This document shows positions 53,798 to 63,701 of a stretch of 64,000 nt of DNA, piece after piece. A program made the translations under genes and the position numbers. This stretch comes from Bacteroidota bacterium (GTDB lineage: Bacteria; Bacteroidota; Bacteroidia; B-17B0; Aurantibacillaceae): assembly GCA_018267655.1 (NCBI GenBank), contig JAFDYB010000050.1, forward strand, positions 1 through 64,000, in the 5' to 3' direction. Each line of letters starts with the position of its first letter. The first letter of the stretch is position 1. The notes under the pieces were generated by a model, which was not told where the DNA came from, made no database searches, and saw nothing but the letters and a program-made list of their open reading frames with translations.

Positions 53798-54679
53798 TTA
53801 TGGATAAATTTCTTTTTTTGCTGCCAGCAAAGTATTTTTTAAAAGGCTTGCTATAGTCATTGGGCCAACGCCACCCGGCACAGGTGTTATAAAACTGCAC
53901 TTTTGTGAAACTTCATTAAACATTACATCGCCTTTTAATTTAAATCCATTTTTACTTTCTGTACTTTCTACTCTTGTTGTGCCAACATCAACAACTACTG
54001 CACCTTGTTTTATCATATCAGCTTTTATAAATTCAGGACTGCCTAGTGCACAAATTAAAATATCGGCCGAGCGTGTGTAGTCAGATAAATTAGTTGTTTT
54101 GCTATGGCAAAGAGTTACAGTGCAGTTGCCTAGAGTAGTGTTTTTTGCCATTAAGATACTCATTGGAGAGCCAACTATGTGGCTTCTGCCAACAACAACA
54201 CAATGCTTTCCACTGGTTTCAATTTTATAATGTTCAAGTAGTTGAACTATGCCATAAGGCGTAGCACTAACATAACAAGGCAGGTTTAAAACCATTCTTC
54301 CAACATTTATTGGATGAAAGCCATCAACGTCTTTTGAAGGAAGTACAGCTTCAATTATTTTATGTTCATTAATATGTCTTGGCAATGGTAGTTGAACGAT
54401 AAAGCCATCAATATCTGAATTGTTATTTAAGTCGGCAATAGTTTGTAATAATTTTTCTTCTGTAACATATTCAGGGTGGCGAATTAAAGTAGAATTAAAT
54501 CCTACTCTCCCACAAGCTTTAATTTTAGCGGCAACATAAGTTTCACTGCCACCATCGTTACCCACTAATACGGCTGCTAAGTGCGGTGGTTTTTTACCTG
54601 ATGAAGTAATTTTTTTAACTTCTTCGGCAATATTTTCTTGAATTTTTAGTGAAATTTTTTTTCCGTCAATTAAGTTCAT
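53798..54679 (-). CDS. folD: Bifunctional methylenetetrahydrofolate dehydrogenase/cyclohydrolase
   Basis: 293 residues. Signature regions are [27 protein letters not shown] (about 35, with Tyr and Lys of the cyclohydrolase site), [16 protein letters not shown] (about 97), [16 protein letters not shown] (about 117), the NADP site [17 protein letters not shown] (about 162), and the C-terminal [34 protein letters not shown]. It interconverts 5,10-methylene- and 10-formyl-THF for purine and methionine synthesis. Follows ffh with a 30-base gap on the same strand. Confidence 0.95.
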   Translation of the reverse strand: MNLIDGKKISLKIQENIAEEVKKITSSGKKPPHLAAVLVGNDGGSETYVAAKIKACGRVGFNSTLIRHPEYVTEEKLLQTIADLNNNSDIDGFIVQLPLPRHINEHKIIEAVLPSKDVDGFHPINVGRMVLNLPCYVSATPYGIVQLLEHYKIETSGKHCVVVGRSHIVGSPMSILMAKNTTLGNCTVTLCHSKTTNLSDYTRSADILICALGSPEFIKADMIKQGAVVVDVGTTRVESTESKNGFKLKGDVMFNEVSQKCSFITPVPGGVGPMTIASLLKNTLLAAKKEIYP

Positions 54680-54709
54680 TGTGTGAGTTTATTTCAATTG
54701 TTTAAGGAG

Positions 54710-56059
54710 TTATAAATTTGGCATGCCGGGCATACCTTTAGGCATATTACGCATCATTTTTGCCATTGCATTTTTATCATTCATCATGCGCATCATTTTT
54801 CTAGTATCTTCAAATTGTTTTAATAATTTATTTACCTCTTGTATGTTTTGACCAGAACCTTTCGCAATGCGTTGACGGCGGCTACCATTAATAACTTCAG
54901 GTGCAGAGCGTTCTTTTGGAGTCATGCTAAAAATAATAGCTTCGATGTGTTTAAAAGCATCGTCGCTAACATCCATATCTTTTATGGCTTTACCAACGCC
55001 CGGAATCATTCCCATTAAATCTTTTATGTTTCCCATTTTTTTAATTTGATTTAATTGCGCTAAAAAGTCGTTAAAGTCAAATTTATTATTGGCAATTTTT
55101 TTATTGAGTTTTCGGGCTTCTTCTTCATTAAATTGTTCTTGGGCACGTTCAACTAAAGTAACAACGTCGCCCATACCTAAAATTCTATCAGCCATGCGTT
55201 CAGGGTAAAACACATCTAAGGCATCCATTTTTTCGCCGGTTCCAACAAATTTAATAGGTTTATTAACTACTGATTTTATTGATAAAGCAGCACCGCCGCG
55301 GGTATCGCCATCAAGTTTGGTAAGAATAACGCCGTCAAAATCAAGTTTATCGTTAAAGGCTTTAGCAGTATTAACAGCGTCTTGGCCTGTCATACTATCA
55401 ACTACAAATAAAATTTCGTTCGGTTTAACTGAGCGCTTTAGTTCTGCAATTTCGCTCATCATTTGTTCGTCAACAGCCAAGCGTCCGGCAGTATCAATTA
55501 GTACTACACTGTTTCCGTTTTCTTTAGCTTGTTTAATAGCAGCTTCGGCAATTTTAACAGGATTTTTTTCTTCTTTGTTGCTGAATACATCAATGCCTAT
55601 TTGTTGCCCTAGTACATGTAGCTGATCAATAGCTGCGGGGCGATAAACGTCGCAAGCAACCATTAATGGGTTTTTACCTTTTTTAGTTTTAAGATAGTTG
55701 GCTAACTTACCTGTAAATGTTGTTTTACCACTACCTTGCAAACCGCTCATGAGGATGATTGTAGGATTGCCGCCAAGGTATATTTCTTCTTTAGAACCAC
55801 CCATTAAAGCGGCAAGTTCGTCGTGTGTTATTTTAATTAATAATTGCCCCGGCGAAAGTGCAGTAAGCACGTTTTGCCCCAAGGCTTTTTCTTTAACTGA
55901 ATCGGTAAATTGTTTGGCAACTTTGTAGTTAACGTCGGCATCTAATAATGCTCTACGTACTTCTTTCATTGTTTCAGCAACATTTATTTCGGTAATTTTT
56001 CCTTGGCCTTTAAGTGTTTTAAGGGCTCTATCAAGCTTTTCTTGTAATGAATCAAACAT
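54710..56059 (-). CDS. ffh: Signal recognition particle GTPase Ffh
   Basis: 449 residues from the ATG at 56059 (MFDSLQEKLDRALKTLKG, the canonical SRP54 start). N domain, then the G domain with P-loop MSGLQGSGKTTFTGKLANYL (about 105), DVYRPAAIDQL (about 137), IDTAGRLAVDEQM (about 188), TKLDGDTRGGAAL (about 245) and the M domain (about 300 to the end) rich in Met, ending AMAKMMRNMPKGMPGMPNL. It delivers membrane and secreted proteins to the Sec translocon. No SRP RNA was recognised nearby. Confidence 0.96.
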   Translation of the reverse strand: MFDSLQEKLDRALKTLKGQGKITEINVAETMKEVRRALLDADVNYKVAKQFTDSVKEKALGQNVLTALSPGQLLIKITHDELAALMGGSKEEIYLGGNPTIILMSGLQGSGKTTFTGKLANYLKTKKGKNPLMVACDVYRPAAIDQLHVLGQQIGIDVFSNKEEKNPVKIAEAAIKQAKENGNSVVLIDTAGRLAVDEQMMSEIAELKRSVKPNEILFVVDSMTGQDAVNTAKAFNDKLDFDGVILTKLDGDTRGGAALSIKSVVNKPIKFVGTGEKMDALDVFYPERMADRILGMGDVVTLVERAQEQFNEEEARKLNKKIANNKFDFNDFLAQLNQIKKMGNIKDLMGMIPGVGKAIKDMDVSDDAFKHIEAIIFSMTPKERSAPEVINGSRRQRIAKGSGQNIQEVNKLLKQFEDTRKMMRMMNDKNAMAKMMRNMPKGMPGMPNL

Positions 56060-56168
56060 AATTAAAAAAGAAACCAAATATACTTAAAAAAAAGAAGCGG
56101 AATTGGGGAGATCAAAAGCAAATAAGATGACAAAAAGGGTTTCTTATTGTTAACACCAAGTAGAGGTA

Positions 56169-58862
56169 CTATGGTTTTGCGGCACCTGGTATGTTTTTAT
56201 AATTATCATTGTAAAACTGTTCGTAAATTTTAGGTTTTTTAACTTTATAAAAATAGGGTAAATTAAAACTTGATATAGGATATAAATCAAAGGCTTCGCG
56301 TTTTACGTTGCCTTTAAATACTTCGGCATCTCTATTTAAGTTTTCGTAAAAGGCTACGCATTGTGTTGCATTATCAAATGCTTTAAGCATAATCATTTGT
56401 TGCCCGTTTCCAAATAAATTAGATGTGATACTGAATTGCTTGTTTGAATAGTATTTTTTTGAAAAGCCATCTAAACGGGTTTTAAAATCAGTTATCATTT
56501 TAGGATCATCGGGGCAAATAGCTATTAAAATATGTTCTTTTTCAAAATCAATTAAAAATGTGTCTTTTTTAGCAATTAAATTATTGTTTTTTGGCGTGAA
56601 TAATTCTGGGTTTTTTTGCTTTTTTATAGATAGTAATATGTCGTTTGCTAATGGTGTAATATCAGATTTTGGATATTGAGCTACTAATAATTTTAAATAA
56701 AATTCAGTTGAGTCAATGCTACTAAGTTTGCCTAAAGAGATTGCTTTTATGTATTGAAATTTTGGTGTAAAATCGTTTATGCCAAATTTACTTAATCCAT
56801 GGTTAGAACTGTCTAACGCGGCTTTATATTCTCCTTTATTAAATTTACGGTAGGTACGTGCATAAAATTTCTCAACATCGCTTTTTCGCGAATTAATTTG
56901 TTTAACACTTTCTGGATTTTTTAAAAGTAATGCAATATCGCTATCAGGATATTCATTTAAAATTTTATTTTTAAAGTATTCACTACGTTCTGTGTTTTTG
57001 TCTGTATCAAAAATTCTATATAAGATGTAGTAAGTATTTAATTCGTATTTATTTTTTGGAAAACGCTTGTTTAACTCTTCAAATGTTCCAATTGCTTTTT
57101 TGTTATTATTTAGTTCTTCTTTATAAATGGAGCCCATTAAATAATAAGCTTCAATAATTTTTAAATTACTTTTTGTTAAAAGAGAGTCGCTTAAAAATAA
57201 ATTTTTCAGGTAATATTCACGGTCTTTATTAGTGAGTGCTTTAGTAGTTGTTTTTGTGTTAGATGTATCTTTTTTTACATTTTCTGGGGTGATATTTTCA
57301 GCAATAACTGCTTTGTTAGAACGGCGCCAATTATCTTCGTATTTTCGGTTACCCCATTTACTGGCAAAATCTGTAATACCATTATTTACAAGTTGGGGTG
57401 TATAAAAATAAAACATTACTTGCCCATTACCTCCCATACCAGGTATTTGGCTATTGTTGTTGTTGTTGTTACCTAAATTTGTGAAAGTTCCTGCGGCATT
57501 ATTTAAATTTTGCTGTGCTTCTTTTTCTCTTTCTTGCTGTTCTTCGTCTTTTTTTACTTTTTTAATTAGTTTGTCGATGTAGGCATTTCGTTCATTATCA
57601 CTCATTTTAGTAATTCGTTGCAAACTATCTTCATTTTTAATTGTTTTAATTTGAGCCACTAGTTGGCTTAGCGTTTTTTTACGGGCAACAATTTGATCGT
57701 ATTGTGGGTGGTCTTTGGGAAGTGTGGCTATTGTGCTATCGTAATAGCTTTCGGAGCTTGGGTAGTTTGTTTTGTCAAAATTTATTTCGCCTAATTTTAG
57801 ATACGAGAGTGCTTTTTGATTTTTGTTAACTGTACTTTTTTGAACTGATTTTAAGTAATACAAATAGGCTTTATCAATATTATTTTCTTTTTCTTCCATT
57901 TGGCCTAGCGTGTAGTATATTACATCGCAATACTCAATGTTTTTGTATTCTTTTGCCATTTGTAAAAGCTCACGTTTAGTTCTGTCGCTATTATTGCGCT
58001 TAACATCAAGCATTCTGGCAAGTTTAATACGGGCATAAAAAGAAAGTTCGTATTGAGGAGGTTTTAAGTCAATTGTTTTTTTATAGTACATTGCGGCTCT
58101 TCTATAGTCGCGATTTTGTTCAAGATATTGAGCTACAATAAAGGCATAACGCGCTCTTTTTTTTCGTTTAATGCCTGTAAAGATATTTTTGTTTTTTACA
58201 GCTTTCATTAAATTGGTTGATGCTTCTGCATAAAGGCCTATGCGAGAATAGTAATCAGCCAAAACAACCGGTACTTCGCGTTTAACATAGTAAGGTAGTT
58301 TTTTTTCGTTTTTTAATAGACTTAAATATTGCTCTGCGGCCGAAACTGTTCCTACTTCGCTATTTACACGAATATTCCAAAGCATAGCACTGTATTTGTC
58401 TTTGCTTTTTATATACATTCTGATAACGTATTCAAAATTATCAATTGCATTAAACATTTCGCGTTTGTAAAACATGGCAATTCCTATATTTATCCAATTG
58501 TCGTCAATCCATTTTCCTGCCGAAGGGATTTCTACATTTTTTTTATCTTTTATGGCGTGTAATCTAATGCACCGGGTTGATTTTTTGATGGCGTTATCAA
58601 AATCGGTAAAGGTGCTTTTTGCGCTTTCGTTGGTAGGATAAATAAAAACGGGTAAGGTTTTTTCAAAATTATCTTTATGATTTTGTTCTATTTTATAAAT
58701 CCCTTCGTTAATATTTAAAGTTGAATAGTATAAGCCATTAAAGCGAGCAGTAAGGTTGTTAAATGCTCTACTAAACATAGTGTTGTTTTTAGTAGTACAC
58801 GACGAAAATAGTAGCAGTATAGCTACTGGTACTGTAAAAAATATAGTTTTGTTTAATTTCAA
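56169..58862 (-). CDS. PorW/SprE-like T9SS lipoprotein with TPR repeats
   Basis: 897 residues. A lipobox (LLLLFSSC, Cys about residue 22) is followed by TTKNNTMFSRAFNNLTARFNGLYYSTLNINEG, a start I recognise from the Bacteroidota SprE/PorW family. Two TPR regions (about 130-400 and 580-750) are separated by a charged, coiled-coil, Asn-rich linker with a run of Asn (about 465). C-terminal segment (KEHILIAICPDDPKMI to the end) forms a distinct domain. SprE/PorW is required for type IX secretion and gliding in Flavobacterium. The genome here encodes several T9SS cargo proteins, which supports the call. Not adjacent to other T9SS genes. Confidence 0.7.
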   Translation of the reverse strand: MKLNKTIFFTVPVAILLLFSSCTTKNNTMFSRAFNNLTARFNGLYYSTLNINEGIYKIEQNHKDNFEKTLPVFIYPTNESAKSTFTDFDNAIKKSTRCIRLHAIKDKKNVEIPSAGKWIDDNWINIGIAMFYKREMFNAIDNFEYVIRMYIKSKDKYSAMLWNIRVNSEVGTVSAAEQYLSLLKNEKKLPYYVKREVPVVLADYYSRIGLYAEASTNLMKAVKNKNIFTGIKRKKRARYAFIVAQYLEQNRDYRRAAMYYKKTIDLKPPQYELSFYARIKLARMLDVKRNNSDRTKRELLQMAKEYKNIEYCDVIYYTLGQMEEKENNIDKAYLYYLKSVQKSTVNKNQKALSYLKLGEINFDKTNYPSSESYYDSTIATLPKDHPQYDQIVARKKTLSQLVAQIKTIKNEDSLQRITKMSDNERNAYIDKLIKKVKKDEEQQEREKEAQQNLNNAAGTFTNLGNNNNNNSQIPGMGGNGQVMFYFYTPQLVNNGITDFASKWGNRKYEDNWRRSNKAVIAENITPENVKKDTSNTKTTTKALTNKDREYYLKNLFLSDSLLTKSNLKIIEAYYLMGSIYKEELNNNKKAIGTFEELNKRFPKNKYELNTYYILYRIFDTDKNTERSEYFKNKILNEYPDSDIALLLKNPESVKQINSRKSDVEKFYARTYRKFNKGEYKAALDSSNHGLSKFGINDFTPKFQYIKAISLGKLSSIDSTEFYLKLLVAQYPKSDITPLANDILLSIKKQKNPELFTPKNNNLIAKKDTFLIDFEKEHILIAICPDDPKMITDFKTRLDGFSKKYYSNKQFSITSNLFGNGQQMIMLKAFDNATQCVAFYENLNRDAEVFKGNVKREAFDLYPISSFNLPYFYKVKKPKIYEQFYNDNYKNIPGAAKP

Positions 58863-58901
58863 AACAATTAATTAAAACGTAAAAAACTTTAAAATATTGT
58901 T

Positions 58902-59825
58902 TTAAACCAATGAAATATCAAATTGCACAAGGTTTACAAACTCTTGTACTCTTTCGTCAACATTAGTTTGAGTTAAGTTGATAAGATTTTCGGTTCCAAA
59001 TTTTTCAACGGTAAAGCTTGCCATTGCGCTTCCAAAAATTATAGCGCGTTTCATGTTTTCAAAGCTAATATCTTTAGTTTTTGCTAAGTAACCTATAAAT
59101 CCTCCGGCAAAACTGTCTCCTGCGCCTGTGGGGTCAAACACTTCTTCAAGCGGTAAAGCCGGTGCAAAAAACACTTCGGTTTTGTTGAATAAGAGTGCGC
59201 CGTGTTCACCTTTTTTAATTACTAAAACTTTTGGTCCCATTTCAATAATTTTTTGTGCAGCTTTAACTAAGCTGTACTCACCTGATAGTTGGCGGGCTTC
59301 GCTATCGTTTATGGTTAGAACATCAATTTCTTTTAAATTTTCTTTTAGGTCGCTTAAGGCAATATCCATCCAAAAATTCATAGTATCTAATACTATTAAT
59401 TTTGGGCGCTTGCTCATTTGTTTTAAAACGTTCATTTGCACTGCCGGTACAAGGTTTCCAAGCATTAAGAATTCGGCATTTTTTGCATTTTCGGGAACAA
59501 TAGGGTTAAAATCTGCCAATACATTGAGTTGTGTATCAAGGGTATCGCGGGTATTTAAATCGTTATGATATTTTCCGCTCCAAAAAAACGATTTTTCTCC
59601 CTTTTTAATTTGAAGTCCGTCGAGATTTATGCCTTCTTTTTTTAAGGTGGCTAAAAAATTTTGGTCAAAATCATCACCAATAACTGAAACTAAGTGAATA
59701 TTATTGTAAAAATATTTGGCTGCTAAGGCTATGTAACTTGCAGCACCGCCAACAATTTTATCGGTTTTTCCAAAAGGAGTTTCAATAGCATCGTATGCTA
59801 CTGTTCCTACTACTAATAAGCTCAT
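58902..59825 (-). CDS. PfkB-family carbohydrate/nucleoside kinase
   Basis: 307 residues of the ribokinase superfamily. VVGTVAYDAIETPFGKTDKIVGGAASYIALAAKYF at the N terminus (GGA-ASY substrate loop), and the C-terminal signature FDPTGAGDSFAGGFIGYLAK (about 228; catalytic Asp in GAGD, ATP-binding anion hole). A characteristic lid is in HNDLNTRDTLDTQLNV (about 88). Sugar, adenosine or inosine could be the substrate; this subgroup is usually annotated as sugar kinase in Bacteroidota. ATG start at 59825. Separated from the PorW-like gene by 39 bases. Confidence 0.85.
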   Translation of the reverse strand: MSLLVVGTVAYDAIETPFGKTDKIVGGAASYIALAAKYFYNNIHLVSVIGDDFDQNFLATLKKEGINLDGLQIKKGEKSFFWSGKYHNDLNTRDTLDTQLNVLADFNPIVPENAKNAEFLMLGNLVPAVQMNVLKQMSKRPKLIVLDTMNFWMDIALSDLKENLKEIDVLTINDSEARQLSGEYSLVKAAQKIIEMGPKVLVIKKGEHGALLFNKTEVFFAPALPLEEVFDPTGAGDSFAGGFIGYLAKTKDISFENMKRAIIFGSAMASFTVEKFGTENLINLTQTNVDERVQEFVNLVQFDISLV

Positions 59826-59857
59826 TAAGTATTTTATTAAAATTTAGGGTAAAGATA

Positions 59858-59887
59858 TTGTTTATTTCTAAAAAGTATGTATTTTTG
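59858..59887 (+). promoter_or_regulatory. Probable tRNA-Asn promoter
   Basis: TTG (59858-59860), 19-base spacer and TATTTTTG (59880-59887), matching TTTG/TAnnTTTG in form and spacing. Leader to the tRNA is about 48 bases. Confidence 0.6.
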
Positions 59888-59940
59888 CGCTCCTAATCAG
59901 TAACTAATTGTTTATTTAATTAGTTAAAAGACGGTAAGAT

Positions 59941-60014
59941 TCCTCCTTAGCTCAGCTGGTTAGAGCACATGACTGTTAATCATGGGGTCCCTGGTTCGAG
60001 CCCAGGAGGGGGAG
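59941..60014 (+). tRNA. tRNA-Asn(GUU)
   Basis: 74 nt, acceptor TCCTCCT/AGGGGGA (one T-G pair), discriminator G as in Asn tRNAs. Anticodon arm CATGA-CTGTTAA-TCATG gives GTT; T arm GGTTCGAGCCC present; no CCA encoded. Confidence 0.95.
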
Positions 60015-60017
60015 CTT

Positions 60018-60048
60018 AAAAGGGTTGTTTTTACAACCCTTTTTTATT
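60018..60048 (+). terminator. tRNA-Asn terminator
   Basis: AAAAGGGTTGT and ACAACCCTTTT form an 11-bp stem (60018-60028 with about 60033-60043) followed by more T, right after the tRNA. Confidence 0.85.
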
Positions 60049-60143
60049 TAATATTCAAACCCAATTTAATAAGTGAAAAATTCCTTTCTTACTTTAAAAA
60101 CACCATTAATACCATAGTTTGTTTTTTAATGTTTATCTATTTG

Positions 60144-60151
60144 TATTTTTG
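60144..60151 (+). promoter_or_regulatory. Putative -7 element of the TonB receptor gene
   Basis: TATTTTTG matches TAnnTTTG, 18 bases before the ATG at 60170. TTTG at 60118-60121 could be the -33 element with a 22-base spacer, longer than ideal. Confidence 0.4.
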
Positions 60152-60169
60152 CCATCGATTTAATCTTTT

Positions 60170-62698
60170 ATGAAAAAAATTCTGTTTTCTTTTTTAATGC
60201 TTTCTACATCATTGCTTTTTTCGCAAGGGTCACCTTCGGGTGGCGGTGGCAATAATAAAGCTTTTATGAAGGCTATGAGCGACATTAAAGGGAGTGTTTA
60301 TGGCAAAGTAATTGATTTAAAAACAAAAAAACCGGTTGAGTATGCTTCTGTAGCAGTATTGTGGTATAATAAAGATAGTATTTTGAATGGAGCACTCACT
60401 AAAGAAAACGGAGAATTTAAAGTAGATAAATTGCCGGCAATGGGAGGTTTTAGATTAAGAGTAAGCCAAATTGGATATAAAACTTTAATTACAAAATTTT
60501 ATTTAAAAATTCCGGATAATATTGATTTAGATATTGGCAATCTTTCGCTTGAAACCGATGAGAAAGTATTAAAAGAAGTGGAGGTTGTTACCGAAAAAAG
60601 TACAGTAGGGCTTTCAATTGATAAAAGAACTTATAATGTTGATAAAGACCTTTCGGTAAGAGGCGGAACAGCTGTTGATGTAATGAAAAATGTACCGGGT
60701 GTAACAGTTGATGCAGATGGAAACGTTCAATTACGTAATTTGGCACCAAACATATACATTGACGGAAGGCCAACCACCCTTACATTACAACAAATTCCCG
60801 CCGACCAAATTGACAGAGTAGAAATTATAACTAATCCATCGGTAAAATACGACGCTAATGCTACCGGCGGTATTTTAAATATAATAATGAAAAAAAATTT
60901 AAAACCCGGATATAATGGCATGGCTATGGCCTATGTTGGCACCGGTGATAGATACGGAGGAATGTTTAATTTGAACGTAAAAGAAGGAAAATGGAACGTG
61001 TCGGCAATGTACTCATATAACCAGTCAATTAATATTACAAAAGGATACAGCAACCGTACCACCTATACAGATTCGGTATCAAAAAATCCGGCAAATTTTT
61101 TAAAGCAAAATAATATTACAAACTCTCGTTTTATATTTAATTTCGGTCGTTTAGGTATTGATTATTCTATCAATAATCGTAATACCATATCACTAAATAC
61201 AAATATAGTTGGCGGTGCTTTTAGAACTTTTGACGATCAAGTTTATAGCATGATGACGGCCGCTCAAACCGTTACCAATAGCGGTAATCGAAACAACTAT
61301 CAATTTGCACAATTTCAAAATTATAGTGAGCAACTGCAATACAAAAAAACATTTCCAAAGCAAGGTAAAGAATTAACTGCCGATTTAAATTACAATTTTA
61401 CAAACTCTAATAACGGCTATGTTTTTTCAACTTATAATTATGACAATATGGGAAACGAATTTACCTTATTTCAAAGCAATGGGGGTATTTCAAATGCTCA
61501 CCAATACGTGTTTCAAAGCGATTTTGTAAATCCCTTGGGCGATGTTAGAAAGTTTGAAGCCGGTGTAAAATCCTATTACAAAAATTCACTTACTGTAAAT
61601 ACTACCTCCGATGCTATTGGCAGTACTAGTACTTATACGGTTGACCCCTATATGAGTAATAATTATGTTATACATGATATGGTTAATGCTGCTTACGCAA
61701 ATTACAACGATAAGATATTTTATGGCATTCATTACCAGGCAGGTTTAAGGTTTGAACAGTCGTATTATAAGGGTGAAATCTTAGATAAAAATCAAAGTTT
61801 CTCATATAATTACCCATCTAACGAATCAAATTTACTTAAAGCATTTTTTCCCGGAATTTATTTCTCTAAAAAAGCGGGTACTAATGAATTTCAAGTTAAT
61901 TTTAGTAGAAAAATTCAACGCCCTAATTTTTTTCAGTTAATGCCGGTAGTTATGTTTGCAGATAGGCAAAATTACAGAATTGGCAACCCTTCGTTAAAGC
62001 CTGAATTTAGAAATAATGCAGAGTTAAATTACAATAAAATTTTTGGCAAAGGTAGTTATTTAGGCTCAGCATACTTTAGCTATATTGAACAGCCAATTAC
62101 TGATGTAGCCTATCCGCAGCCAAACAATGCTAACGTTTTAGTTAATACAACAATTAATGGAAGTAATAGCATTCGCTATGGTACAGAACACACAATTAAA
62201 TATACATTTTTTAAAAACTTAGATATTACATTAAACGCTAATGGATTTTATACCTATATAAATGGATACATAAGTCCACAGTACCCTAACGTAACACGTG
62301 AGGGTTTTGCTTATAATGCAAAGGCAATATTTGCGTATCGTTTTCCAAAACAAATTACATTACAATTGAATGGCAGTTATGCTTCGCCCCTTGTTTTATT
62401 AATTGGGCAAACCCAGCCTGTTTATGGAATGGACTTATCGCTTAATTATATGATTGGCACAAAATGGGTAATTAATGGGTCGTTAATTGATGTGTTTAAC
62501 TCACGTAACATGGGTACAGTTTACGACACGCCGTATTATTATCAAGATTTATTAAGAAGACGTGAGGCACGCTATGTTAAATTATCGGTAACATATTTGT
62601 TTGGTAAGATGGATGCCAGTATTTTTAAACGTGCGAAACAAATGAAAAACTCAGGCGATCAAAACCAAGGAAATCAAGACGGCTTAGATTTTAAATAA
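60170..62698 (+). CDS. TonB-dependent receptor-family outer membrane protein
   Basis: 842 residues. Signal peptide (ending LLFSQG) is followed by a carboxypeptidase-regulatory-like domain (about 40-125, GSVYGKVIDLKTKKPVEYAS to IGYKTLIT), a plug domain (about 135-245, with KNVPGVTVDADGNVQLRN and EIITNPSVKYDANATGGILNI) and a long OMP_b-brl_3-type beta-barrel (about 300-842) with aromatic strands. Ends with VTYLFGKMDASIF and a polar Gln/Asn tail. No N-terminal TonB box is clear, so the energy coupling is uncertain. In Bacteroidota such barrels import nutrients or metal chelates; no SusD partner is adjacent, arguing against a polysaccharide locus. Confidence 0.88.
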   Translation: MKKILFSFLMLSTSLLFSQGSPSGGGGNNKAFMKAMSDIKGSVYGKVIDLKTKKPVEYASVAVLWYNKDSILNGALTKENGEFKVDKLPAMGGFRLRVSQIGYKTLITKFYLKIPDNIDLDIGNLSLETDEKVLKEVEVVTEKSTVGLSIDKRTYNVDKDLSVRGGTAVDVMKNVPGVTVDADGNVQLRNLAPNIYIDGRPTTLTLQQIPADQIDRVEIITNPSVKYDANATGGILNIIMKKNLKPGYNGMAMAYVGTGDRYGGMFNLNVKEGKWNVSAMYSYNQSINITKGYSNRTTYTDSVSKNPANFLKQNNITNSRFIFNFGRLGIDYSINNRNTISLNTNIVGGAFRTFDDQVYSMMTAAQTVTNSGNRNNYQFAQFQNYSEQLQYKKTFPKQGKELTADLNYNFTNSNNGYVFSTYNYDNMGNEFTLFQSNGGISNAHQYVFQSDFVNPLGDVRKFEAGVKSYYKNSLTVNTTSDAIGSTSTYTVDPYMSNNYVIHDMVNAAYANYNDKIFYGIHYQAGLRFEQSYYKGEILDKNQSFSYNYPSNESNLLKAFFPGIYFSKKAGTNEFQVNFSRKIQRPNFFQLMPVVMFADRQNYRIGNPSLKPEFRNNAELNYNKIFGKGSYLGSAYFSYIEQPITDVAYPQPNNANVLVNTTINGSNSIRYGTEHTIKYTFFKNLDITLNANGFYTYINGYISPQYPNVTREGFAYNAKAIFAYRFPKQITLQLNGSYASPLVLLIGQTQPVYGMDLSLNYMIGTKWVINGSLIDVFNSRNMGTVYDTPYYYQDLLRRREARYVKLSVTYLFGKMDASIFKRAKQMKNSGDQNQGNQDGLDFK

Positions 62699-62725
62699 TT
62701 AATAGTAAGTACAGAGGTATTAAAA

Positions 62726-63649
62726 TTATTTGAGAGCAGTATTTTTTATTTTTTCTTCAAATGCTTTATTGCCTTGAGTTCCGCCGCTATGCACAATTAA
62801 AACTTTACAATTGGAAGGAATGTGTTTTTTTTCGATAATGTCAAAAACTGCATAAAATAATTTAGATGTGTAAATATAATCCAATTTTATTTGGTGTTTT
62901 TCTTCAAAACTTTGTTTAAAATTAATTAATGTTTTATTTGTTTTAGCATACCCGCCTTGCTCATAGCCGGATATGATGCAATTTGAATTAATAAAGTCAG
63001 AATTGGTAAGAGATGAAACCTGTTTTGTACTATTAAATTTTATTAACCATTTTTTTACAGTTTCACATAAACTGCCTTTATCATTTAAAACCGATATGCC
63101 AACGATTTTTTGATGATCTTCAGCACTCAACAAAAGGCCTGTATAAGTGGTGGCAGTGCCGCAGGCACAAAAAATATAATCATAATGTTTAGTGTTTTCA
63201 TTTAAAATAGTAAAACAACCTTCAACGCCTAATTTATTGGCACCACCCTCTGGTATTAAATAAAAATCACCATATTTTTCTTTTAGTTCGTTAATAAAAC
63301 TTTGTTCATTTTTTAATTTATAGTTGCTCTTGCCGGCAAATTCTAATTGCATGCCATTACTTTGAGCAGCGAAAAGAGTTGGAGATGTTAAAAAATTTTC
63401 GGCATAAGCTCGTATAACGCCTATTGATTTTAGTCGCAACTCTCTGCAATAGGCTGATGTAGAAAAAATATGGTTAGAGTGCAGCCCGCCAAAAGTTAAT
63501 ATGCATGAATGTTTATTTTTAATTGCTTCGGCAACATTTAACTCTAATTTAAAAAGCTTATTGCCGCCATATTCCGGGTGAATTAAATCAATTCTTGCAA
63601 TATCGAGCAAAATAGAAGTTTTAATATTTAATTGATGAATTGGGTACAA
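62726..63649 (-). CDS. PLP-dependent D-cysteine desulfhydrase / ACC deaminase-like enzyme
   Basis: 307 residues of the fold type II PLP family. YGGNKLFKLELNV (about residue 30) contains the Lys that should bind PLP, LTFGGLHSNHIFSTSAYCREL (about 55) the conserved Ser-Asn-His site, and EGGANKLGVEGC plus FCACGTATTYTGLLL (about 165) the phosphate-binding loop. ACC deaminase and D-cysteine desulfhydrase cannot be told apart by eye; the latter is commoner in Bacteroidota. Single gene, convergent with the TonB receptor. Confidence 0.85.
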   Translation of the reverse strand: MYPIHQLNIKTSILLDIARIDLIHPEYGGNKLFKLELNVAEAIKNKHSCILTFGGLHSNHIFSTSAYCRELRLKSIGVIRAYAENFLTSPTLFAAQSNGMQLEFAGKSNYKLKNEQSFINELKEKYGDFYLIPEGGANKLGVEGCFTILNENTKHYDYIFCACGTATTYTGLLLSAEDHQKIVGISVLNDKGSLCETVKKWLIKFNSTKQVSSLTNSDFINSNCIISGYEQGGYAKTNKTLINFKQSFEEKHQIKLDYIYTSKLFYAVFDIIEKKHIPSNCKVLIVHSGGTQGNKAFEEKIKNTALK

Positions 63650-63701
63650 AACATTAACAATATCTGCAAAGCTATAAATAAATTATTTCTACATTTACAT
63701 C

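Noticed and set aside
59982-60173. Open frame of 63 codons starting in tRNA-Asn
   Set aside because: It begins inside the tRNA and runs into the terminator; no homology or start signal.
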